Shown here piece after piece: positions 1-10,970 of a DNA stretch of 64,000 nucleotides. The DNA is taken from NCBI RefSeq assembly GCF_905220565.1, contig NC_059414.1:10848001-10912000 (forward strand), written 5' to 3'. A program made the position numbers and the translations under genes. This DNA comes from Melitaea cinxia (lineage: Eukaryota; Arthropoda; Insecta; Lepidoptera; Nymphalidae). The notes beneath the pieces were generated by a model that was given only the letters and a program-made list of their open reading frames with translations, was not told the DNA's origin and did not search any database. Each line of letters starts with the position of its first letter. The stretch's first letter is position 1.

Positions 1-778
1 CCCTTGCTACGTACATGTGGAAGGTTCTACGCGGTGAAACGGACAATCCAGCTATTCTCAAAGAACTCAGGCTGTGCGCGGTGGACAACGCGGTGCGGCG
101 GAGACGACGCCCCAGCCTCCTAGCACTACCCCGGGCGCGCACCAACTTGTTGCGTGACGCCCCGCTAACACGAGCTATACGCACGCTTAACATAGTGGCC
201 GACAGAATTGACTTATTCAGTTGCACACTGAACGAGTTCACAAGGATCGTAACTGGAGTCGTCTCATACAAATTAAATTGAAATCGGTTTTATTTGTTTT
301 GACATTTATATTATACTTTCCTTTTATAGTTCGACGAATTTCATTTTTTATGAGTTATGTAATTTTAATTATGTTTTATTGACTATGTTTCAAATTTGTA
401 TATTTTGATATTTTATTTTATTGTATTAATTGCATTTTTATCATGTATTTAATTGGATTTTATTTTTACTGACTAGGTTTAAATTTTTTTATTGGTTTTA
501 ATTTATTTTATTTTTAATGAAAATTATTAAATTGACGAAATTATTATAGTTTTTATTAATATAGATTATGTAATTTGACTATGTATTGTGAATTTTTAAT
601 AATAACTTAGTTTTATTTTGTTAAATGAAATAATGGAATTGAATGTGATGTCAATTTTTATATTTGTATCTTCATATGACATGTATTTAATACGATAACG
701 ACACTAACGCATTAGGATAATATCCTGTAATGTTAGATGTATGATGGAATAAATAAATAAATAAATAAATAAATAAAA
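1..778 (+). mobile_element. 3' end of a non-LTR (LINE) retrotransposon
   Basis: The window opens inside an element that carries the end of an ORF (3-281), then an AT-rich 3' UTR of about 460 bases, then a run of TAAA units (about 748-778). A coding end followed by an AT-rich UTR and a simple-repeat tail is the usual structure of CR1/Jockey-group LINEs in insects. The 5' part lies outside the window, so the clade and full length cannot be judged. Confidence 0.75.
3..281 (+). pseudogene. C-terminal end of LINE reverse transcriptase ORF (partial, cut by window edge)
   Basis: The frame is open from the window start and ends with TAA at 281. The first visible ATG (15) is probably internal. The peptide has a run of arginines (RRRRRPSLLALPRA) and then a C-terminal segment containing NIVADRIDLFSCTLNEFTR. 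This style resembles the extreme C-termini of lepidopteran LINE ORF2 proteins, downstream of the RT catalytic domain. No RT or endonuclease motif is inside the window. The frame itself is undamaged here. The family assignment rests on general resemblance plus the UTR and tail behind it. Confidence 0.6.
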
Positions 779-2129
779 ATTTAAAAAAACAGGAAGACTT
801 GAATACAGAATTTTTTTTTTTTTTTAATATATTCGCATAGAACTAGGACAATTATAGACATATGCGATAAGCATTTTCATATAAAGCTACCCTCATTTTT
901 CTTAACAACCGTTTCATAACTTAGGTACCATCAAATTACATCACCGAGGACCAACAGAAGCTAATATTCAGTGTTTCTTGAGTCAATGACTTAACGAAAC
1001 CGGAAGCTTCGATAATATACCACTGACCATCACGAATAAAGATGATCGACGTTACCAGACGTCCTTCTATCTCGCTCGCACACACCACCGTTATCACATG
1101 GGAGACAAGGATAGAATATAAGTAGTAAAATGCATCGCACGTACAAGGAAACAGGGACAGTTTCTTATGGACGTCGAGAAATATTAATCGGGATGTGCTC
1201 AACAGTAAATAGGTAAAATTTGAATATTATATTATATTATTGGTGTCATTATCGTATCCGAATGTACTTGACGTATTTGTGTATGTGTGTGTTACATTTG
1301 CTTTACATACAAACATATGTACGTACAAATAGAAGTACTAGATAAAAAAGCGCGGCATTTTCGTGTTTTACATAACTATTCCGACAATCTGTGAGTTGTA
1401 ATAACAGTTTCTAGGCAATAAAATATTTAAGGGATGTAAAGTTTTTTTTTTATTATTTTTTATTTTTTATTGAAACAATAGATTCTTAAACCTAGTTTTA
1501 GTCTAGTGCTTATTTATATTCAGTGCAGTAATAATTGTTTCATGTGAAATACATAATACATAAGAAACCAGATCCTTCATTCCTGAAATTTGACAAAAAA
1601 TAAGTACCTACTACAAAATCATTATTCATTTTTCAAGTGAATAAATTAAAATTATATTCATATGGAACTTCTTTCTAACAAATAATAATACATACTAGAA
1701 GATCATAAAATAGTTTATGCAAATAGAAAAATCTAAATCTTTTACATAAAACCTTTATCAAGCACGTGCCGACGATATCTATAAAACATGTGCACTTTAC
1801 ACACATGTAAATAAATCACAAAACACACAATAATATATTTACATGCACGCTATTGTTAACAATCCATCGTTTCCATATCATTGCCCGTTTGCAAGTTAAA
1901 AAGCCATTACGTTTGTCGTTTACGCGTTCAATGTACTCGAAAACGATTTTTTTCGCTCATTTTCTTATCGTAAAACGCATTGTTTTTATTCAGTGATTGT
2001 TTAGAACATGTATACCTTTTCATGTGATATGTGTGTATGATTCTGTGTAAATGAATATTTTAAATACTTTTGAATCTATTGCCTGTTTTCATTATTAATA
2101 AATATTTTTATATAATTTGGGCAACACAC
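779..2129. other. AT-rich stretch, no gene recognised
   Basis: Contains poly-T (about 811-825 and 1442-1475). A minus-strand open frame at 936-1202 (88 codons, higher GC than its surroundings) matches nothing I recognise. Its codons do not look convincing, so I do not call it a gene. Confidence 0.5.
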
Positions 2130-2211
2130 AAGAGTTTGAAGAAGTTGTGGAGCATCATTTCAGTCTATGTTCAGCAGTGGACTGCAATAGGCTGAAATTA
2201 TGATGATGATG
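2130..2211 (+). mobile_element. 3' tail fragment of an RTE-like element
   Basis: The segment has the 'tgttcagcagtggactgc' motif, then 'ataggctgaa' and a TGATGATGATG tail. The same ending is carried by the fuller copies at 5296, 19928 and 59004. Only the last ~80 bases are present, consistent with 5' truncation. Confidence 0.6.
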
Positions 2212-3321
2212 AAATATTTTTCTTCTATTGAGCGTTCAATCTACTGCGAAATATTTGTTTCGTAGTTGTGAAATGCATTCGGTCAGTAAACGATAAAAGC
2301 GAATTGATCATCAATGAGTTATTTGCTTGCAAATGTGATGAGAATGACCGCTAGCGATTGATATAACATTCGACTTCAATTGAATTTCAATTATTCGAAA
2401 TATTTATAAAAGAAATTCATTTTTATAAAATATACAAATATAGGTATTTAGTGTTTCTAAAAAGTTTCTAAATACAAGTAGGCTTTATAATAAATCAAAA
2501 ACTGATTTGAAATTAACTACTAGATTTCGATAAAGTTTTCTACGTACCTTCGAACCGTAATAAAATAAAATAGACTCGACTCGATCCCCGTCCGACTCTC
2601 ACTCATTTAAAAATTTTCAAATAACGAACAGACACATAAAAGAATACAATAAATCGAACTAACGAAACATAAATAAAGTTAAATCTCACAAATTAATAAA
2701 ATCATATGACATTAGAAATTGATGTAAGTTCGCACGACTAAAAGAAATTATAGCCAAATCTCTTTGTAAGACAATACAGGCCTGTCGGCGGCATTAATTG
2801 AGATTTATTGCGTCTCATGCGTAAATCGGAACGTTAACGACACTTTATAACTCATATACACACAAAAATGAGCCCTATATCAGAACAATAAATTCTAATT
2901 TAGCCTACAAAAATTTGGGAGGACAAGCACCCTTATATCAAGTAATAATCAACCTTATCACAATAGTTCAAAGTTCATAATTGAGTGGTGTTTTTCGTCT
3001 CTCGATCAGTTCTTCGTAATATTTATTCGTTGGACAATCGAAGATAATGTTCCACTCATGTGATTTGAAGCAATCACTGACCGTTTTTGTTCTATTGAAT
3101 TAACTTGTATTTGTTTTGATCGTACAGGAATTATTCAAATTCATATCAAGTACTACACGAATAACCCGAGGATTTCATAAAAACATTCATATAGATCACA
3201 GACATTTTTACAAATTCCGAGCATTTCTTTCAATATTGTATTTAGGTAAATACGCATAATTACAGATTTTATAAACAGTGTCATTTTTTAAGTTATATAT
3301 AAAAAATTAGAGAATATAAAT
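2212..3321. other. No gene recognised
   Basis: AT-rich single-copy-looking sequence. I see no long open frame, no repeat shared with the rest of the window and no RNA-gene boxes. Confidence 0.5.
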
Positions 3322-3332
3322 TGAACTATAAG

Positions 3333-3726
3333 TTTAATAAAACACTTTTTTCGGATTTTATCGCGGTTTATTGTTAACTTTTGATTCCCGACGTTTCGGA
3401 TACTTTACAGCAACCATGGTCACGGGAGGACTGAGGTGTCAGACGTCCCAACGTTACAAAGTTATTCGAAACTACCCGACATACATCAATATCTTATATA
3501 GTCCTATCTACGCAGAATGTGCTAATTGAGTCTTTAATCTGTGGTGAATTATGCTTGGTTTTTGATTTAATTATATTAATAATGGGGTCCCAAGCAGGTG
3601 GTAATTGCCAGCCATCTTCTCTATTGAAATTTGGATGTTTTTTAATTTCAATAGCCTCACGGATCATCCTTGGTTGGAATCGGTGTTCTTTTGCGAGGAT
3701 CTGTGGTTTATCGAATCTAATATAAT
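3333..3726 (-). repeat. Left inverted arm of the Penelope-like element
   Basis: This is the reverse complement of 4503-4896 with no indels noticed across 394 bases. The minus strand of this arm therefore encodes the same C-terminal peptide as the right arm, and a 68-codon open frame occurs identically in both. The inner breakpoint is at 3726/3727, where the RT coding sequence starts abruptly. Confidence 0.92.
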
Positions 3727-4735
3727 ATTTATGGAGGACTTCGAGGAAACTGCTCTGCGTACCTCGCCCATAACACCCAGGTTCTACAAACGGTATGTGG
3801 ATGATACTTTCACAATATTACCATCTGATAAAGTATCCATATTCTTACACCATCTTAACTCCATAAATTCCAAAATTCAATTCACAATGGAGTTGGAGGC
3901 AAATAAATCTTTAGCTTTCTTAGATGTATTAGTCATCCGTAATCCCAACAATACCTTAAGCCATACAGTGTATAGAAAGCATACCCATACGGATAGGTAC
4001 TTAAACGGCGAATCACACCATCATCCTACACAGTTAGCTACCGTGGGTAAATCTTTGTTTCAGAGAGCACGAGGGATCTGCGATGAGCGACACCTGGAGA
4101 CCGAACTTCAACATGTCAAGCAAGTACTGCGAGACAACAAGCTTCGGGTACCGCGTCCTCATCGCAGTGAACGTGTGAAACCAGCCACCGTCGAACGAGT
4201 ACCTGCTGTGCTACCTTTTATGAAAGGGGTCACTGACAAGATTGGCTTCATCTTAAAGCGAGCTTCTATAAAAACTTTTTTCAAGCCGCCAAAAACGATA
4301 AGTCAATTTTTACCATCTGTCAAGTGTCATATACCCTTACAAGATGCAGGAGTATACAAGCTTGATTGTGACTGTGGTCTCTCTTATATAGGACAAACAA
4401 AACGATCGATCAAAACTCGCGTTAAGGAACATATAGCTGACTTAAAACATCGTCGCTATACTAAGTCCGCAATCTGTGAACACAGTCTAGACACAGCTAG
4501 CCATTATATTAGATTCGATAAACCACAGATCCTCGCAAAAGAACACCGATTCCAACCAAGGATGATCCGTGAGGCTATTGAAATTAAAAAACATCCAAAT
4601 TTCAATAGAGAAGATGGCTGGCAATTACCACCTGCTTGGGACCCCATTATTAATATAATTAAATCAAAAACCAAGCATAATTCACCACAGATTAAAGACT
4701 CAATTAGCACATTCTGCGTAGATAGGACTATATAA
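3727..4735 (+). pseudogene. Penelope-like RT / GIY-YIG endonuclease ORF, N-terminally truncated
   Basis: The reading frame is uninterrupted to TAA at 4735. It passes upstream into the left arm, where codons before about 3727 are not part of the original protein. From the breakpoint the protein begins at IFMEDFE, inside the RT palm. YVDD, the catalytic RT motif, is at 3794-3805. The thumb and a linker follow. The GIY-YIG domain has GVY at 4349-4357, a cysteine pair (DCDC) and YIG at 4385-4393. A conserved NREDGWQLPPAWDPI-type tail follows. In active relatives the RT copies the transcript and the GIY-YIG domain nicks DNA for integration. Most of the RT (fingers and upstream motifs) is missing, so this copy cannot be autonomous, although what remains has no frameshift or stop. 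Confidence 0.9.
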
Positions 4736-4896
4736 GATATTGATGTATGTCGGGTAGTTTCGAATAACTTTGTAACGTTGGGACGTCTGACACCTCAGTC
4801 CTCCCGTGACCATGGTTGCTGTAAAGTATCCGAAACGTCGGGAATCAAAAGTTAACAATAAACCGCGATAAAATCCGAAAAAAGTGTTTTATTAAA
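4503..4896 (+). repeat. Right inverted arm (3' terminal region) of the Penelope-like element
   Basis: Covers the last ~77 codons of the ORF plus ~160 bases of 3' non-coding sequence. It pairs exactly with 3333-3726. The non-coding part contains a sequence (ccgaaacgtcgggaatc) that recurs in degraded form at 58386-58530. Confidence 0.92.
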
Positions 4897-5222
4897 TGAG
4901 TAAAATTCGCGTAAACATTAGAAAACAATATGTGAACTATAAGTGTTTCAATATAAACGGTTTTATCTAAATTTAAGCTGCTCCATATATAGTTAGTTAG
5001 CTATTTGATAGATTGGAATGTGAATAAAGTGAAAACGCAATCACATCATATTTTTTTTGTAAATAATGTAAATAATTTTAGTCGAAAGCATTAGTAAATG
5101 AACAAGTTGAGATTATGTATTGAAGAGGCTTTTTTACAAAGTCCAATTTCATATTCTTTAATTTCAGTTCAGAATAATTTCAAACACGTAGTGCTTAACA
5201 TGCCCTGTTGAAATAATGATAC

Positions 5223-5295
5223 TTAGGGCCTATTACACCGGTTGTGGATAACGCTATTTGACAGATGCCGGTATCCAACAGGACATGTTAAGCTG
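5223..5295 (+). mobile_element. Terminal fragment of a TIR element (MITE-like)
   Basis: The segment contains 'caccggttgtggataacg' then 'ctatttgacagatgccgg'. The same block occurs, inverted, at the right end of the element at 54614-55060 (gttgtggataacgctatttg). Part of its inner end (tccaacaggacatgttaa) recurs inverted at 28780-28815. It stops where the RTE-like copy begins, so one probably inserted next to or into the other. Confidence 0.45.
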
Positions 5296-5640
5296 TGTGG
5301 TTACGGCAATAAAGAATATAGCCACCCGCTCTCTTCCCGTAGGTGTCGTAAGAGGTGACTTAGGGATAACAAAGTTTCACTACCACCTTGGAGCTTAAAA
5401 ATTCGACCGATGGCGACCGTGACCAACTGTTGGATTTTAAATATACAGGCTGAAGACGGGCAGCAGCGTCTTCGGTGCGACAAAGACAGCCCTGCGGTCA
5501 CCAACCCGCCTGCCCAGCGTGGTGACTATGGGCAAAACAAATGAGTTCACGCCATTTTTGCCGTGAACTTTGAACTTGAACTTGGACTGGTGGAGGCCTA
5601 TGTCCAGCAGTGGACTGCGATAAGATGAAGTGAATGAGAT
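5296..5640 (+). mobile_element. RTE-like short retroelement copy
   Basis: Starts with a 'gtgtggttacggc' head and 'ctctcttcccgta'. It continues through a conserved GC-rich core (gggcagcagcgtcttcggtg) and ends with 'cctatgtccagcagtggact' and a GATGAAGTGAATGA tail. Three other copies are in the window (12444, 19928, 59004). Open frames across it on both strands are by-products of its GC-rich core. It is probably a 5'-truncated RTE LINE end, or a SINE with that tail. Confidence 0.7.
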
Positions 5641-5662
5641 ATTTCTATTCGCAAAAGTAAAT

Positions 5663-5776
5663 CTAAAAGTGCTCTGGTCACCTTACTCACCAACAGGAAC
5701 ACAACGCTGCTTGAAAACAATGTTATTTAACAGTGATCTTCTGTAAGGTCAAATACTACCCCAGTCGGGCTGCTCC
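5663..5776 (-). mobile_element. SINE body fragment (family C)
   Basis: Reverse complement of the body seen at 31550-31700: ctggtcaccttactcacc, a run of ctgtaaggtc, then 'gggctgctccata'. The tRNA-like head and the 3' tail are missing. Confidence 0.65.
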
Positions 5777-5869
5777 ATAAGTTTATTGTTTTATATTGTT
5801 CATAGATATTAAAAAATATGTAAATATTAATCGATTGGCTAAACTGTGTGTACATCACCGCAGCGTCCA

Positions 5870-6078
5870 TACTAATGTAAATATAAAACTATAAAACAAA
5901 GTTGCTTCCCTCTGTCTGTATGCTTAGATCTTTCAAACTGTGTAACGGATTTTGATGCAGTTTTCTTTGGTATATAAAGTTATTTCACAGGAAGGTTTAT
6001 ATGTCTAATACACGCATAAAATAGTAGAGGAACACCGATAGTTTTTGCAACAGTGCGAAGCCGGGGCGAGTCGCTAGT
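5870..6078 (+). mobile_element. Helitron-like non-autonomous element
   Basis: Ends with 'gcgaagccggggcgag' then 'tcgctagt'. This is a GC-rich stem-like segment followed by CTAGT, the terminal type of Helitrons. The interior is a homologue, in the other orientation, of 14761-14950. No flanking duplication is seen, as expected for Helitrons. Confidence 0.6.
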
Positions 6079-6742
6079 CTTCTCAAAAAAGTTCAAGTTT
6101 CAACCTATTAGGGTTACTAGGTCTACACTTAGTAGGTCTCCATTTGTTTTACAGTGGTAATAAACAAAAAAACATTTTAAAGATTCCGTAACACACTTGT
6201 TCAACCTTTGATGGGACTAACTCTTCGAACTCGGCCATTTTGAAACACAAAAGAGCTAACTTATCTGTGGCCTTTTTTTGCCAGAGACGGACTCTTCAAA
6301 GGAATGAATAAAGGAATGAATTTTACATAAGTAAAATTATTTTAAAATATGCTGTAATAATAAGAAAGTAATCTTTGTTTTAGTTTCATTAACTTTTTAT
6401 ATTATTTAACAACCAAAACCATTTGTTTATTACTATTTGTCAATATTTCTGTATTATTGGATACAGTTTAATCGGTCCCGTACCAAATCTTATTGATTTA
6501 GCCCCTTATTTTGGAATACAAACGGGAACATATTCCCAGTCCGGCCCTGTGTACCATAAGTCGTAATAGCAACTTCAAGTGGTTAAATTTCTTTGGTCAT
6601 TGTATTTGATGATCTCGGAAAGCTTTTTAGAGGAAGTTAAAATTATAATGACATTATTATTGTTTTTAAAATGAAATTATTGCTTTCATAATGTCTTAGA
6701 AATCTTTTATGGTTTTTGACTAGAGACTAAAATATAATAATC
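6079..6742. other. No gene recognised
   Basis: AT-rich sequence without a credible frame. 'cccagtccggccctg' near 6535-6550 could be a decayed transposon end, but nothing pairs with it. Confidence 0.4.
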
Positions 6743-7144
6743 GTGTTTGCAGGCAAACGAAGAAAAACCGACTTCAACTATATCGACAAGTAATACAACG
6801 TAGCTAGACGAAAAAATAGTCAAGTAAATACGCATTATCAAAGATCACTCCAAAAGTTGTAATCAGATCTCGATGAAATTTAAATGTGACCACATGATAA
6901 ACATCGGCTTTCGATTAAATTAAAAATCATCAAAATCGGTACACACAGTAAAAAGTTATGCGGATTTTCGAGAGTTCCCTCGATTTCTGTGGGATCCCAT
7001 CATCAGATCCTGGTTTCCTTATCATGGTACCAAACTAGGGATATCTCCTTTCCAACAAAAAAAAAATTATCAAAATCGGTTCATAAACGACGGAGTTATC
7101 CCCGAACATACATAAAAAAATATATATATCGAGAAGTCGGTTAA
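6743..7144 (-). mobile_element. AACCGACTTC dispersed repeat, near full length
   Basis: Bounded by 'gtttgcaggcaaacga' plus ACCGACTTCAA on the left and 'gaagtcggttaaaa' on the right, giving short inverted ends. The interior includes 'atcaaaatcggt' twice and 'ccatcatcagatcctgg'. Copies or pieces are at 8357, 10971, 11658, 17218, 34691, 53052, 61676, 62031 and 63503. It has no coding capacity. It is widespread in lepidopteran DNA by my recollection, and I cannot name its class. Confidence 0.75.
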
Positions 7145-7145
7145 A

Positions 7146-7388
7146 AAAACGAGTGTGCTTTCGACCACACGATTAAAGAAAAACTTCTTTAGCAATCGGC
7201 CTGCAGATAAGCCTACACTGTGTCTTTGATATACGAAACGTGAGAGAAAGAGAAAAAGAAAATGTGCGCTCGCACCTCTCTAAATTGCTCCGTTCGCCTT
7301 ACCCGATCACACTTTTCGTAACGCTCTCGTCATGTATTCCCCAGTTGACTCCTCAAGTCAAGGGTGCGTAAAGAAGTTTTACTTCAAT
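7146..7388 (-). mobile_element. MITE with AAGTAAAACTTCTT inverted ends
   Basis: Carries 'gaccacacgattaaag' and 'aaaacttcttt' at the left, and 'aagaagttttacttcaat' at the right (7371-7388). The core holds 'gatcacacttttcgtaacg'. The same unit recurs at 33196 (partial), 36241 and 56744. It is non-coding. Its left end abuts the AACCGACTTC repeat. Confidence 0.65.
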
Positions 7389-8356
7389 AAATAATCCAAT
7401 ACTCATGAGAGCTCAGCATAAAATATGTTACTCAAAACCCAAAAATTCTGCAGTCGTAGTTAGGGATTTCAACCAAAAAAAGATCACAGTACAAATTTTA
7501 AAATACTAAGAAATTAATTAAAGTTCATCTCTTTTATTACTAAAAACATGTTGTCCCAGTTATTCCGATTCCGTTAGTAGCAAGGATGCATTAAAACCGT
7601 CAATCAAGTTATGACATGAACAATGATATCCTATCGTCAAGAGGAAACGATGATGTATTGGCGGATATCGTAACTATCTTGACCTTATGCATTGATCTTT
7701 TGCCTAAGACTAGCCGACTCGCGCGGCTCTCTTTGGGTTTATTTGGACGACTCATTTTTCACATATATGATTTACGCTTCGAATTATACTTAAGACTTCA
7801 AGATATATATATCAAAATCGATCGATCGTAATCGGTAAAAATCTGCGACAGACGGATTATTGAAATTTACCAACTTCTGTTTCAATAACCGATAGATTAC
7901 AAAGAGAAACATTTAAAATTGAGCTCTATGGTGTAGTATATAGAAACTATTTTTTCTTTAGCAAAATAAGCTACATTAAACAATATATTATGAATCACAA
8001 AGATTAAATATGCACTTGTCAAACGTCAAATATATCTACACTTTCTTATCCATCCAAGTGTCTGAGAAAGTAATATCAATAGCATATGATTGCGAAATAC
8101 TATCTCTTATAAAAGTACAATTTTTGATTTAGACACATTTATTTGCTTATTTTTTAAATGCCCATAAAGGTCCTGAATAAAACTTTTTAATTTTAAGTCT
8201 CCTAGCAGCAGTTAAGGCAGCGTTTGCATTTTACAATATTTAGATATCATTACCTAATGTGTGTGACTCTTAAAAGCTGACCTTACTCACGAGAAACTTG
8301 AATTTTTTCTATACACGCAGAAAATATCAAGACAGCGTGTTTTTCCTTAATTTTTA
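7389..8356. other. No gene recognised
   Basis: A 71-codon plus-strand frame (7616-7831) has no recognisable domain, splice context or homologue in the window. I see no other structure. Confidence 0.45.
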
Positions 8357-8412
8357 ACCGACTTCCAAAAAAGGGGGAGTTACTCAATTTGATTGTATTT
8401 TTTTAACTAGAT
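8357..8412 (+). mobile_element. Fragment of the AACCGACTTC repeat
   Basis: 'ttaaccgacttccaaaaaag' then 'gggggagttactcaatttga' matches the end of the full copies. The remainder is absent. Confidence 0.65.
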
Positions 8413-8925
8413 CTTCCTTAATTATATAGGTATTATACATTGTGGTAGTATGACACATGGCTGAGAAATTATCCCACAAGGCGCCAATAATTATATGAAA
8501 AGTTGTTTTAATTTATATCGAAAGGTAATTTATATAGGTGAGTGATAACCGTAAGTCAACATTCAATAAACCAGAGCCGAGAAATATCTGAGTAGACGGA
8601 ATCCGAACAACTGGAGCGACGTTAGAACTTTGACGTTATAATAACCCGCGCTTGAGAGACCACGTTCAACAAATTACGGACATCGCAATTATTTGCCTAG
8701 TCCGTTGACACAGTGTGCAACAAATTTACTTTCTGATCCGAGAGTTTTAGATTGCCGCCCCGAGTCTGGATATAATATATGTATATATTTATATAAGTAT
8801 ACTATATAAGTATTATTTGTATCTAATTTTAAATGTTTTAAAATTAGTATGTAACTATCGAAAAAAAAAATGTTATTATATCAGTTGGCTAATATCTATA
8901 ACAAAAGTACTAAGTTACTTAACTT
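8413..8925. other. No gene recognised; GC-richer block at 8570-8780
   Basis: 8570-8780 is more complex and GC-rich than its neighbours. The short plus-strand frame in it is immediately limited by stops. It is unassigned. Confidence 0.4.
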
Positions 8926-8972
8926 AAGAACAGACGACTGTGTGTTTGTATATTTATTTATTTATCGACAAT
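8926..8972 (+). mobile_element. 3' tail of SINE family B
   Basis: 'gaacagacgactgtgtgttt' followed by 'gtatatttatttatttat' matches the end of the SINE at 44751-44932. Confidence 0.5.
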
Positions 8973-10675
8973 TCATTATATTTCATAAATTAACATATGT
9001 TATGGTACTTCCACACATTTCATCTTACTAATATCGTTGTAAGCTAGCTGATCAGACATTTTGCAGTTTTGCAAACTGTCTAAAGCGTGTTATCTAAATA
9101 TTTCGTTTTTAAAATTTACACTTTACAAATTACACACAACGACTTACTGTATAGCTTTTTAATACATTTTTGGTACATAATGACTCTGTAAGAACAAAAA
9201 TCGGAATCGGTCCATCCGATCTTGATTACGATTGCAATATATAATATAATATTAACTTGGTATGTACCTAACCCTATCGTTTATACCGATATTTATACAA
9301 GATCTCAAGTTACTTGTGTAAAAACACTTCATTAAAACAATTATATGAATGATACTACAAAATTTTGAATAAAAGTAAAAAAAAATCGAAAATAAAACCA
9401 ATTATAATATTAATTTCGTTTTGGTTTCAGATGTATTATAGAATGTATAAAAAGTCAAGTACAATATTCCTTTTCTATTATGTCATCCGCATCTGTGCAG
9501 CTTTGCATACAAATGACGTAGAATAAAATTTTATTTCCCAATAACCATGTACATGCATATTGTAAATTTCAAAATACATGCAAATTTCATCCTTATTTTT
9601 GTATAGTAAATGTCAAATTTGTTTTTACTACTTTGACATAACTTGACAGATTATGTCATTCACAGATAAAGACTTTATAGACGCCAAGAATTTATATACG
9701 ACAGATAAATAAGGAAGTATTACACGTACGAATTTAGAATTGTATTTAAATATACGTATGTAGTTTAAAATAGCCATAATTTCTAATTTGTAATGCTTAT
9801 CACGTGTCATACGTATATAGTGTACACTACTCATATAAATTAGGCAATACCCATATTTATATGGTTGCATTAAAATTCAAGGAAATTCGTTGAACTTGTA
9901 TCGGGAACTTAGTTTATATCACGACAAACGTGGGAGAGATAATTTAATTAAATATGTATTCATAAAGATATTTATATAATAATCTTTGTTGCATACTCAA
10001 TAGGATAATAATTTAATGATTGTGAGAAGGAATGGCTGATTTAACTAAAAACAAATAAGTAAGAAATTACCGAAAATAATTAGGATTTATACCTATAATA
10101 TTGCTTTGTTTATTCTTGAAATTTTTTTTCAGATTAGTGATTAAAAAACTCAAAATTGTATAAAAAAATAATAAATAAAGCAATAAAATTAACTATACAT
10201 GTCCACAGCAATATCAAAGTCGGGCACAAGAAAATAAATTAAAATCGTACCACAATAAATCACTGCATACATTCCAGAATTCTTAACAGTTTCTCTTCGA
10301 TTTTCTCACAAGTAAATGCTTATAAATAAATCATTGATTCCACAGAACAAAAATACTTCCCGCGAAAATAACGCCTTCAATGTTCGTTCAGCTAATTAAA
10401 TTGCCTTATTACACCTGATCCTTAAAATGAAAGGCATAAGTACTAAGTTAATTAGATTTGAGTAAAGGAAACGGTAAATAGAAATTGGTCAATCAGTACT
10501 AGCAAAGGGCGATGGAACGTCCTGGCCGTATAGAATACCGTTTCGAAAATAGAATGTCGGTGACAATGAGAGACGTTAATTGATTGTTTTTAAACTGTCA
10601 TAGCTTTTTTTGAAGTAAAACCTATTTAGTATCGATGTGATTTAAAACTCGATGAAACGAAAATGCGTCACGATT
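8973..10675. other. Long AT-rich stretch, nothing recognised
   Basis: No credible coding, RNA gene or shared repeat seen over 1.7 kb. The 80-codon minus frame at 9628-9870 is AT-biased and unsupported. Confidence 0.45.
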
Positions 10676-10828
10676 AAGAAAGAAGAAGAAGAAGAAATAT
10701 ACTTTATTGTGCATATTGCAAGCTAACATAACATACATCTTTAAAAATAAAATTTGCAAAACAATATTATGCACAAAGGCGGTCTTATCGCTAGGTAAGC
10801 GATTTCTTCCAGGCAACCTTGGATTAAG
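10676..10828 (-). mobile_element. LINE 3' end (GGTTGCCTGGAAGAAATCGCT family)
   Basis: Read on the minus strand it begins 'ccaaggttgcctggaagaaa' and ends in a TTC/TTCTT-rich tail. The same 3' UTR module is found at 19578, 48988 and 51997, always ending in an AATAAAG-like signal and a simple-repeat tail. That pattern is typical of a non-LTR retrotransposon 3' end. All copies here are 5'-truncated. Confidence 0.6.
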
Positions 10829-10970
10829 AAACAAACACATAAACATATAGGAGAGAATGAGATAGAATACATTACACAGTATTTTATATTGTCGGTGAAA
10901 AAAAATCTCTCGCAGGCTACTTTTCCACGTTTTCACTTCTGTCGTGTGTGAATTGCACATACACACTTTT

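Larger units (their letters stand above)
3334..4932 (+). mobile_element. Penelope-like retroelement, 5'-truncated, with inverted terminal arms
   Basis: A coding segment with a reverse transcriptase YVDD motif and a GIY-YIG endonuclease is enclosed by a 394-bp inverted repeat (3333-3726 and 4503-4896). The unit is flanked by a 12-bp direct repeat, TGAACTATAAGT, at 3322-3333 and 4933-4944, which I read as a target site duplication. About 36 bases (4897-4932) follow the right arm and have no counterpart on the left. Inverted terminal repeats, 5' truncation and a short unpaired extension are all known for Penelope-like elements. The right arm holds the true 3' end of the element, and the left arm is its reverse complement joined to the truncated RT. 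The clean frame and identical arm lengths suggest a young insertion. Confidence 0.9.

Noticed and set aside
936..1202. 88-codon minus-strand ORF
   Set aside because: No recognisable motif, no promoter or splice context, and codon use without bias. Kept only as a note in the gap entry.
3519..3725. 68-codon ORF in the left Penelope arm as a separate gene
   Set aside because: It is the antisense of the C-terminal coding region of the element copied in the inverted arm; the identical frame occurs at 4504-4710 on the minus strand.
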